Part shown: positions 23,817 to 30,138 of the stretch, one piece after another
How positions within the stretch are numbered: position 1 is the first letter of the stretch
How the letters are laid out: each line of letters opens with the position of its first letter
Source of the DNA: JAVKFF01 sp040226215
Lineage (GTDB): Bacteria; Pseudomonadota; Alphaproteobacteria; DSM-16000; Inquilinaceae
DNA length: 30,138 nt
Reading direction: 5' to 3'
Assembly (NCBI GenBank): GCA_040226215.1
Contig: JAVKFF010000033.1
Span: forward strand, 1-30,138
Made by a program: the position numbers and the translations under genes
The notes under the pieces: generated by a model
What the model was told of the DNA's origin: nothing
The model's database searches: none
What the model saw: only the letters and a program-made list of their open reading frames with translations

Positions 23817-26800
23817 ATGGACACCAGCGCAACCGCGTCCGACTTAACCGCACTCTCCCACTTTGTTCGCGAGGAGTGTGAGCGAAGGCTTCGGGCTTAT
23901 GAAGCGCAGCCGCGCGACGCTGCAGAGCACTTCGAGACGGAGAACGAAGTTCTCTCGGGCGGGTACGCATATCGCCAACTGTACGAGCTTGTGCAGAATG
24001 CTGCCGACGCGATCCTTGAAGCCGGAGATTCGCAGGGCCGAATTTGTGTGCGTCTTGCCTCTGACCGTTTGGAAGCCGCGAACACCGGCGCCGCATTAGA
24101 TGAACAGGGAATCGTCGCCCTTTTGAACGCGCGAAGCTCCTCCAAGAGAGGCAACCAAATCGGAAGATTTGGCATCGGATTTAAGTCGCTCCTGAAATTG
24201 GGCGGTCGTGTCGACCTGATCTCCAGATCTGTGGGGCTGCGGTTCGATCCTGATGCTTGTCGCGAACAAATTCGGCGGCACCTTGGCTTGGCGCCGGATG
24301 CGCGCGCGCCCGGCATGCGGCTTGCCGAGGTCCTTGATCCAGCCGCAAACGAAAGCCCGCTCTCCAACACCGGCAAGTGGCAGTGGGCAACTACTGTCGT
24401 CTCGGCGGAAATAGCGGACAATGTAGCGTTTGATCGCCTGAAGAAGGAGATTGCAGATTTCCCAGCCGAATTCCTCCTGTTCCTGCCGTCAGATATTTCC
24501 CTCGAACTTGAAGTGGAAGGTGCCGAGGCGCGCCTCATAACCAAGCGGTTAGCGGACGGACTAGCCGTCGTGAGTGATGGCGCCACCGAAGCGAGGTGGA
24601 AGGTTTTCGAGACCCGTGTGACGGTGGAGAGTCCGGAGGCACGCTCTGATGCAACTCACATCCAGGCAAGGGACCAAGTACCTCTGGCGTGGGCGGTGCC
24701 GGTCAGTGGACGTGAGCAGGCGGGTCGCTTCTGGGCTTTTTTCCCCACTGAGACGCAAAGCCGTACCTCTGGCATCCTGAATGCGCCATGGAAGCTCAAC
24801 AGTGACAGGACAAACCTGATCCGAGGTCCTTGGAACGAAGCGGTCATGGAGGCCGCCGCAGAGCTGATCAGCACCTCGCTTACCGCACTCCCCACACCAG
24901 AAGATCAAGGTGCAGCGGCCAGCGCCTTCCCGCGTCAAACAGAACGACAGGACGAGATCGCGATCCCGCTCATCAGATCCCTTTGGGACCGCATCGTGGT
25001 GTCCAATGTCCTGCCTAATGTTAATGGCGTACCGCGCAAACCTACCGAACTTACGCGGCATTTCGTTGAGGATGCCGACGTATGCATGTCGTGGGCAGGC
25101 TTTGCGGGTGAGGATGCACGGGAGCGCTACCTGCATCCCGACTGCTACTCCTCCGAGGCAAGGATCTCTCGACTGAATGCGCTCACTGCGGAGGCAAAGC
25201 GTCGGGAAATGATAGTGCTGAACAAATCTTCAGCCGAGGATTGGCTTGAGAGCGTAGCGACAATAGACATTGCTTCGGCAAAGAAGGTCATCGCTTTTGT
25301 GGGAGAGCTACTGAAGAAGCGGTATCAGTACAGACTTTTCAGCGTTCCCCAGGCGCGTTTAATACCGACCACTGATAGTGGTCTGGCGTCGCCCTCAGAG
25401 GCTGTGATCGTTTCGGGGGCGCCCGCACCCGCTGGTTTCCGTGCTGTCACCGAGGAAGTCGCGTCAGCCCCAGAGTGTCGAGAAATCCTGATCGAGCAAA
25501 TGGATGTCAGGGAGCTTGCGCCGGCCTCCTGGACTGATCTGCTTGAAGCCTCATTGACGACAGCCGAGGACTCCGATGAACCCGAAGACTGGGAGAATTT
25601 CTGGCGCAATGTTGACTCAGCGCCAGGCGAGTCACGGGACGACTTCATCGATCAATTGGATCTTGAGCGCGTCAGGTTCCGTGCCATCTCCGGAAAATGG
25701 ATAAGCCGGAGCCTGCTTGTCGTTACGGAAAAGCCAGCGGGCATCTCCGATGATCAGGTCATGGATCCGGATTTTCGGCGGCAGATTGGGACCTTCGTCC
25801 CACAGGACTGGCTTGCTGAATTCCCCTGCATCGACGATTCGACGGATCGCGATGATCCAGATTTGAAGGGCTATCTTCACTGGCTGAGCGGACCCTTCGA
25901 CGAGATATGCAGAGAACATTCCGGGAGCACGCCCCGGTACCTTCCGAAGGTATCGGCCTATTCGGTCTCTATGCCCGCAGGCTGGCGCCTAGTTCCTTTA
26001 CTGCCATCCGCCAGTTCCGCCCAGCTGACCATGAAGTTGTTCAGCGCCCTTGAGCAGAACGCCGAAACTTGGACTAAGGTCACCATCGTTCATCCAACTC
26101 GGGCGGAGGCATATCCGAAGGTAACGGCGCCGCATCCAATCTATTTTTGGATGACGGAATACGGCCGGATCCGTGTCGGCAACCTTATCGTACCACTGAA
26201 GTGCATCTCGGTTGAACTCGCAGAAGCGTTGGCGCAAGCGGGAATCAATGGCTTCGAGGGTACGGCACACTTCTTCCGTGCGCGCGACCTCGAAACTGAC
26301 ATGCAATCGCGCCTCACCTGGTACAGGTCAAGACTAAAGCCGGATTCCTCCGTTGGCTTTTGGCAGCAAGTCTTCACAGAGCTTGCGACGAAGAAGACCT
26401 CTTTCAGGGATCTGCGACCGATCTGGGAGATGGGTCATCTTGACGGTGCCATACCCACCACATTGCCCACTGCAGATGGCCCCCTCCCACTTTCGGAGAT
26501 CCACGTAACCACCGATCCGAGCGTCGGCCACGACGTCGACGGCGGCAGGATTGTATTGCTGTCCTCCGATGCAGCATCCGCATGGTCTGCCGCGGGCGCA
26601 AAAGAGCTCGGCTCCGGACCTTCCGTGGCATTTGAAAGACGACTGTCAGCTCCATCGTACCTCCTTGACCTGTTCCCGGAGCTCGCAGCGGCGCAGGGCG
26701 AGTCGGAGGCGCTTGGACGGGTCCTTGCCGTCTGGGTCAGCGGCCTCGAAGAAAGTATTGGACCGATCGAGCGTGCGGCGGTGGTCGGAATGGACGCTGA

Positions 26801-28523
26801 TGGTGCGCTTCTCATCGACCGGCACCGTTTCGATCGCAGCGGCTGGAAGGAAGCTGCTGAGCTTCTCTTGCGCTGTCTGGCGCGCCACGGTGTCATTGAA
26901 GATGGAGAAGAACTTGGGGAAAACCTCGCCAGAGTTCTGGATCGTCGGGCTGACGAAGCGCGAAAGGCGGTTCGCGCAGAAAACTCGCTCGAGCTCAGGC
27001 TGCTCAAAGCGGTTGGAGGTAACATTGAGGCCCTGCTCGGGACTCTGACGCCGGCCACCCGTCAAGCCGTTGAAGATCATATTGCACCGGAAAAACTCGC
27101 GCGGCTTGTATTAGCAGTTCACGGACCGACGCTATTAAGCAGGATCCGCGAGGCACTGGAACTTCAGGGGCTCGCCCCTCCCAGGCGTTGGGGAGGCGAG
27201 CAAGCGCGAACATTCGTTCTCGACCTTGGCTTTCCCATTGAATTCGCATCGTCTGCCAGCGGTCGCAGGGACGCTGAGTTGTCGGTCAGTGGCCCTATCC
27301 ACTTGCCCCCTCTCCATGACTACCAGGAGGACATCCTCACAAGCGTGGGCGAGCTGCTCAAGACAGGTGCTGGTCGCCGTCGAGCAGTAATTAGCTTACC
27401 TACTGGTGGCGGCAAGACACGTGTCGCCGCCGAGGCTGTTGTGCGGCTGGTGTTGAGGGGGGATGGTCGCCGAGCAGCGCTTTGGATAGCGCAGACAGAC
27501 GAACTGTGCGAACAGGCAGTCCAGTGCTTTCGCCAGCTCTGGGTCAACGTGGGCGAGCCCGGCGAAGATCTCCGCATTGTGCGGCTTTGGGGAGGACAGC
27601 GGAACCCATCACCTCCAGAGGGCGATGAGGCCACTGTGGTCATCGCAAGCATCCAGACTCTGAACAGTCGAAGCGGTCGCTCCGAGCTCGCGTGGATTGC
27701 ACAATCCGGGATCATTATCATCGACGAATGCCACCACGCTATAACGTCAAGTTATACTGACCTCCTGCGATGGCTCGATATTCAGGTCGGCAGCGAGCGG
27801 GCACGGGAACGTGAAGCGCCTGTTCTCGGTCTGAGCGCCACCCCTTGGCGTGGATACAACGAGGAAGAGTCAGAGCGTTTGGCTGCGCGCTTCGATAGAC
27901 GATGGTTTCCGGCGGACCAAGCGGATCTCCATGAGAAGCTGTCCAGGAAGGGAGTGCTGGCGGAAAGAAGTTATCGACCGCTTCGATACGAAAGACCGAT
28001 CACGCTGACTGCGCGAGAGCAACAGCACGTGGATACTTTCGGTGAACTGCCAGACAGCGTCGTAGACAGAATCGGCGAAGACGACGACCGGAACAAGCTA
28101 ATCATAGAAGCAGTTGTGAACAGCAGTGTCGATGCCATCCTCCTATTCGCCAATTCTGTCTCGCACGCCCAGTATCTTGCAGCACGACTGCATCTTGCTG
28201 GCTGTCCTGCGGCAGCTGTCAGCGGCCAAACAGACAGGCTGGCACGTCAGCACTTCACACGACGATTCCGCGCCGGTGACCTTCGCGTGATTTGTAATCA
28301 CAGTGTCCTAACAACCGGCTTCGACGCGCCCAAGGCTGACATGATCCTGATCTCCAGACCCGTATTCAGCCCGGTACTCTACATGCAGATGGTGGGCCGC
28401 GGTCTCAGGGGACCAGCGAACGGCGGAACCGACCACTGCGAAATCGTGACCGTCGAAGACAACATCGTGAATTTCAGCGATCGTCTCGCCTACCACTTCT
28501 GCAGGCGTTTTTTCGATACGTGA
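23817..28523 (+). CDS. Hsp90/sacsin-type ATPase fused to superfamily-2 DEAD/DEAH helicase
   Basis: The protein has 1568 residues with GGGGGAG just before the ATG. The N-terminal domain is a GHKL ATPase of the sacsin/Hsp90 type: ELVQNAADA with Glu57, Asn61 and Asp64, then NTG at 89-91, then the lid GRFGIGFKS with Gly116, Gly119 and Gly121. ILNAPWKLNSDRTNL near 320 is the element that follows this domain in sacsin-like proteins. About 800 residues (roughly 350-1150) match nothing I recognise. The C-terminus is a complete helicase: Walker A LPTGGGKT near 1192, IIIIDECHH near 1300, GLSATPWRG, and QMVGRGLRG near 1528. It has no membrane helix and no recognisable nuclease. As last gene of the restriction operon it is probably an antiphage component or a remodelling factor for the restriction complex; both are inference. 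Confidence 0.88.
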   Translation: MDTSATASDLTALSHFVREECERRLRAYEAQPRDAAEHFETENEVLSGGYAYRQLYELVQNAADAILEAGDSQGRICVRLASDRLEAANTGAALDEQGIVALLNARSSSKRGNQIGRFGIGFKSLLKLGGRVDLISRSVGLRFDPDACREQIRRHLGLAPDARAPGMRLAEVLDPAANESPLSNTGKWQWATTVVSAEIADNVAFDRLKKEIADFPAEFLLFLPSDISLELEVEGAEARLITKRLADGLAVVSDGATEARWKVFETRVTVESPEARSDATHIQARDQVPLAWAVPVSGREQAGRFWAFFPTETQSRTSGILNAPWKLNSDRTNLIRGPWNEAVMEAAAELISTSLTALPTPEDQGAAASAFPRQTERQDEIAIPLIRSLWDRIVVSNVLPNVNGVPRKPTELTRHFVEDADVCMSWAGFAGEDARERYLHPDCYSSEARISRLNALTAEAKRREMIVLNKSSAEDWLESVATIDIASAKKVIAFVGELLKKRYQYRLFSVPQARLIPTTDSGLASPSEAVIVSGAPAPAGFRAVTEEVASAPECREILIEQMDVRELAPASWTDLLEASLTTAEDSDEPEDWENFWRNVDSAPGESRDDFIDQLDLERVRFRAISGKWISRSLLVVTEKPAGISDDQVMDPDFRRQIGTFVPQDWLAEFPCIDDSTDRDDPDLKGYLHWLSGPFDEICREHSGSTPRYLPKVSAYSVSMPAGWRLVPLLPSASSAQLTMKLFSALEQNAETWTKVTIVHPTRAEAYPKVTAPHPIYFWMTEYGRIRVGNLIVPLKCISVELAEALAQAGINGFEGTAHFFRARDLETDMQSRLTWYRSRLKPDSSVGFWQQVFTELATKKTSFRDLRPIWEMGHLDGAIPTTLPTADGPLPLSEIHVTTDPSVGHDVDGGRIVLLSSDAASAWSAAGAKELGSGPSVAFERRLSAPSYLLDLFPELAAAQGESEALGRVLAVWVSGLEESIGPIERAAVVGMDADGALLIDRHRFDRSGWKEAAELLLRCLARHGVIEDGEELGENLARVLDRRADEARKAVRAENSLELRLLKAVGGNIEALLGTLTPATRQAVEDHIAPEKLARLVLAVHGPTLLSRIREALELQGLAPPRRWGGEQARTFVLDLGFPIEFASSASGRRDAELSVSGPIHLPPLHDYQEDILTSVGELLKTGAGRRRAVISLPTGGGKTRVAAEAVVRLVLRGDGRRAALWIAQTDELCEQAVQCFRQLWVNVGEPGEDLRIVRLWGGQRNPSPPEGDEATVVIASIQTLNSRSGRSELAWIAQSGIIIIDECHHAITSSYTDLLRWLDIQVGSERAREREAPVLGLSATPWRGYNEEESERLAARFDRRWFPADQADLHEKLSRKGVLAERSYRPLRYERPITLTAREQQHVDTFGELPDSVVDRIGEDDDRNKLIIEAVVNSSVDAILLFANSVSHAQYLAARLHLAGCPAAAVSGQTDRLARQHFTRRFRAGDLRVICNHSVLTTGFDAPKADMILISRPVFSPVLYMQMVGRGLRGPANGGTDHCEIVTVEDNIVNFSDRLAYHFCRRFFDT

Positions 28524-28548
28524 TATTGCGTGTACAGGAACGTTATCA

Positions 28549-28803
28549 CTATCCACATTCCCGCGCCTGATCCCGCATCACCGCATAGTCACTCAGCATC
28601 TCGGCGATCGCCGCCCCCCCCCCTGGCAGCACCTTGAGTTTCTCTGCCGCGCGAGCCTGGAACTCGCTGCAATACTCGACCACGGTCGGGCAGACAGCGA
28701 CAATCCGCGGCTCAGAAGCGCCCGTCGTGCAGCCGGTCAGCGAGATCGTCACGATTGCGAGGGCGGCGAGCCGCCGCGTCGAGCATCCGGCGTTGGACAT
28801 CAT
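28549..28803 (-). CDS. Rz1-like outer-membrane spanin lipoprotein
   Basis: The ATG at 28803 has GGAG 7 bases upstream and gives 84 residues; further upstream codons in the frame are not preceded by a site. The signal (RRLAALAIVTISLTGC) ends in the lipobox LTGC. The mature part (VCPTVVEYCSEFQARAAEKL, then MLSDYAVMRDQAREC) resembles a short lysis-cassette protein common in Rhodobacter-type prophages. The gene begins inside the Rz-like frame, the nested arrangement seen in lambda Rz/Rz1. Spanin pairs fuse inner and outer membranes at the end of lysis. A run of ten G on the coding strand (28614-28623) encodes LPGGGAA, where homologues as I recall have a less repetitive sequence. Confidence 0.65.
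   Translation of the reverse strand: MMSNAGCSTRRLAALAIVTISLTGCTTGASEPRIVAVCPTVVEYCSEFQARAAEKLKVLPGGGAAIAEMLSDYAVMRDQARECG
28614..28623. repeat. Ten-base C/G homopolymer in the Rz1-like gene
   Basis: Ten consecutive C on the plus strand (G on the coding strand). With ten the frame is intact to the normal stop; nine or eleven would shift it in the middle of the mature protein. It is a candidate for replication slippage or a sequencing length error. Confidence 0.8.
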
Positions 28804-28933
28804 TGGCTTTCTCCGTGGTCTCAAAGCGTTCGGCGAGACGTCCCGCACGCTCTCCGGAGCGCCTCAGCTCGAGCAGGAACAGGAGCACCGCGAGCGCAAT
28901 GGCGCTGTAGCGGAGAGCCGCCCGCGCCCATGG
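28712..28933 (-). pseudogene. Rz-like inner-membrane spanin frame without a normal start
   Basis: The frame encodes PWARAALRYSAIALAV, then LLFLLELRRSGERAGRLAER, then VQRRMLDAAARRPR, ending at 28712. This is one membrane helix followed by a charged helix, as in Rz proteins. Back to the in-frame TGA at 29015-29017 there is no ATG, GTG or TTG ahead of the membrane helix. An ATG lies at the right place (in CCATGG, 28928-28933) but one base out of frame, so a one-base change may have broken the start. A rare CTG start farther upstream is the other option. The last 92 bases overlap the Rz1-like gene in a different frame. Confidence 0.55.
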
Positions 28934-29102
28934 GCTCGGGTGTCGAAACCGGTGAGGAGAGCGATGATTATCGACGCTTCGCCTCCCACAACCCAGCTCC
29001 CGGGAACCTCCAACTCAGATCGGCCATGAGCTCGGAAAAGATCAGGATAACTGGAGTTGGCAAGGATAGCTGGGAGCGTATTGTCCCGCCTATCAATGGA
29101 CG

Positions 29103-29786
29103 TCATCGAGTAATTCGGATGTGCCTGCGTATCACGTTCCGCACGTTCGAGACGTGCCAACGCCCGCCCCGCGCCGTGCGGATGCCGCGGGCATTGAGGG
29201 CGTCGGCGAGACCACGAAGGTCGGAGACACCGGCGGCGCGCAGCTTCTCGATCAGCGGGAGCACGTTGGCCGCGAACCGGTCGGCCGCCACCGTCTGAGC
29301 CCGCCGCCCAAGCGAGGCCGCGGCCGAGGCATTGGTGCGGTTGCCGAGCCTCGTGCCCGACGCCTTGCGCTGAGCCAGCGCCGCCCGTGTCCGCTCTGAG
29401 ATCAGCCGCCGTTCCTTCTCCGCCAGGGCGGCATAGAGGTGCAGCATGAAGGGATCGGCGTCGAGGCCAAGTTCGGCCACGATGAAGGGCACCCGCTGGG
29501 CCATCAGCCCGGCGATGAAGGCGACGTCGCGGGACAGCCGGTCGAGCTTGGCGACGATCACCGGACAGCGGAGGGTCTTCGCCGCCGCCAGCGCCTCGGC
29601 CAGCACCGGCCGGCGGTCCAGGGCATCGGCCCCCTTCCCTGTCTCCGCCTCGACGAACATCCGGGATATCTCGAACCCCTCGGCCTCGGCGAAGCGGACG
29701 ATGGTCGCCCTCTGCGCCTCTATGCCGAGCCCGGACCGCTCCTGCCTTCGGGTCGAGACGCGGAGATAGGCGATGGCGGGATTCAT
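29103..29786 (-). CDS. Serine recombinase (resolvase/invertase family)
   Basis: I choose the ATG at 29786 because the family pattern begins there; an in-frame ATG at 29822 would add 12 unrelated residues. The product has 227 residues. The catalytic domain has nucleophile Ser11 in AIAYLRVSTRRQ, GLGIEAQRATI, and the active-site helix AKLDRLSRDVAF. A linker and a C-terminal helix-turn-helix follow (GVSDLRGLADALNARG, then RTARGGRWHVSNVRNVIRR). The size fits small resolvases or invertases that bind DNA with a simple C-terminal domain rather than large integrases. It may resolve or invert DNA of the neighbouring phage element. Two GTCCGATCA copies lie just upstream and are possible sites. There is no obvious partner gene. 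Confidence 0.88.
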   Translation of the reverse strand: MNPAIAYLRVSTRRQERSGLGIEAQRATIVRFAEAEGFEISRMFVEAETGKGADALDRRPVLAEALAAAKTLRCPVIVAKLDRLSRDVAFIAGLMAQRVPFIVAELGLDADPFMLHLYAALAEKERRLISERTRAALAQRKASGTRLGNRTNASAAASLGRRAQTVAADRFAANVLPLIEKLRAAGVSDLRGLADALNARGIRTARGGRWHVSNVRNVIRRHIRITR

Positions 29787-29788
29787 GT

Positions 29789-29855
29789 GTCCGATCAATG
29801 ACTTGGTGCGTACACATGGCATACCACCGTTTGCGGTTTGTACGTAGTCCGATCA
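29789..29855. repeat. Two GTCCGATCA direct repeats upstream of the recombinase
   Basis: Copies at 29789-29797 and 29847-29855, 58 bases apart, bracket a partial inverted repeat (GCGTACA and TGTACG). Regions like this upstream of resolvase genes often hold the recombination or operator sites, but the match to a res site is not established here. Confidence 0.35.
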
Positions 29856-29889
29856 GTTCTGGTTATCGCCGGTTTCCGTGATCTGACCG

Positions 29890-30138
29890 TCAGTCATCGG
29901 TCTTCGCCTCGATCAGCGGCGGCCCGTCGCGGGAGGGCGCGGCGATGGCCTTGCTCTCGTCGGCGGTCATCCAGCGCACCAGCAGGCTGGTCGGCGCGGT
30001 CTCGTCCTCGACCGGGCGCGCCTCCCGCCATCCTGCGCGGGTCTTCAGCCAGAAGATGGCGGCGGTGACCGATTGCGGGCCGTCGCCGGTCGCCTTCTTG
30101 AACAGCACCTCGGCCACCCGGGCATTGGCCTTCACATG
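29890..30138 (-). CDS. Phage helix-turn-helix / small-terminase-like protein, C-terminal part (partial)
   Basis: Only the last 82 residues are in view; the frame remains open through the right edge, so the gene begins outside. The visible part starts HVKANARVAEVLFKKATGDG and continues PQSVTAAIFWLKTRAGWREA. This closely follows the C-terminal half of a short phage protein I recall from Rhodobacter-type prophages, in which a helix-turn-helix segment precedes this sequence, sometimes annotated as a terminase small subunit or DNA-packaging-associated protein. The tail after about residue 42 is acidic and not recognisable. It is on the same strand as, and upstream of, the serine recombinase. Assignment is from memory of the family and cannot be confirmed without the N-terminus. 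Confidence 0.5.
   Translation of the reverse strand, partial: HVKANARVAEVLFKKATGDGPQSVTAAIFWLKTRAGWREARPVEDETAPTSLLVRWMTADESKAIAAPSRDGPPLIEAKTDD

Larger units (their letters stand above)
10193..28548. mobile_element. Genomic island in tRNA-fMet carrying toxin-antitoxin and restriction genes; right end not located
   Basis: The left end is the tRNA 3' fragment. The contents are typical accessory cargo: a toxin-antitoxin operon, a P4-type tyrosine integrase and a type I restriction operon with added genes. The right end is not visible. I stop at 28548 because phage-type genes on the other strand begin there; they may belong to the same island or to a separate insertion. Confidence 0.65.
28549..30138 (-). 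mobile_element. Prophage remnant or prophage edge
   Basis: Four minus-strand genes or gene pieces of phage type lie together: a packaging-associated helix-turn-helix protein, a serine recombinase and an Rz/Rz1-like lysis pair. They converge on the restriction operon. No structural genes are in view. The segment continues past the right edge. Confidence 0.6.

Noticed and set aside
10193..28548. CRISPR array, or a BREX, DISARM or Dnd system
   Set aside because: No spaced repeats of 25-40 bases are present. The regulator looks BrxR-like, but PglX, PglZ, BrxC, DrmA/B and DndB-E hallmark genes are absent; the core is hsdMSR.
28864..29817. Minus-strand open frame of 317 codons overlapping the serine recombinase
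   Set aside because: It is out of frame with the recombinase, whose Ser11 motif and helix-turn-helix are in the other frame.

Overview
The window reads as high-GC Alphaproteobacterial DNA. The support is the large family of TPR proteins with an N-terminal DNA-binding-like region, the MscS-type channel with its typical post-signal motif, the alphaproteobacterial form of the initiator tRNA 3' half, and a Rhodobacter-type lysis-gene pair. I cannot name a genus.

Region A (1-10047) looks like resident chromosome devoted to the cell envelope. On the minus strand are a partial MscS-like channel, an outer-membrane barrel protein and a small unknown protein. On the plus strand are a membrane-anchored TPR regulator, a second outer-membrane barrel, a patatin-type phospholipase lipoprotein, a small lipoprotein and a large secreted Gly-rich protein. 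A 28-bp exact element lies upstream of both barrel genes in the same relative orientation, on either side of the regulator gene. This suggests a small regulon controlled by that protein.

Region B (10143-10239) is an integration junction: a terminator followed by only the 3' half of an initiator tRNA-Met gene, reading on the minus strand. The 5' half has been replaced by foreign DNA.

Region C (about 10240-28548) is a genomic island. It starts with a minus-strand operon (helix-turn-helix antitoxin, PIN-domain toxin, DUF6880-like protein), then a P4-type tyrosine integrase. Next comes one tightly packed plus-strand operon: a WYL-type regulator broken by an in-frame TGA, hsdM, hsdS, hsdR, a zinc metallopeptidase of the YgjP/DUF45 type, and a 1568-residue protein that fuses an Hsp90/sacsin-type ATPase to a superfamily-2 helicase. 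The genes overlap or lie within 12 bases, so they are probably co-transcribed. I read the operon as type I restriction-modification with two added proteins, and the last gene is the best candidate for an undescribed defence component.

Region D (28549-30138) holds minus-strand phage-type genes: a partial helix-turn-helix/packaging-associated protein, a serine recombinase, and a nested Rz/Rz1-like lysis pair in which the Rz frame lacks a normal start. The intact initiator tRNA that should mark the far island end is not in the window, so the right boundary is unknown.
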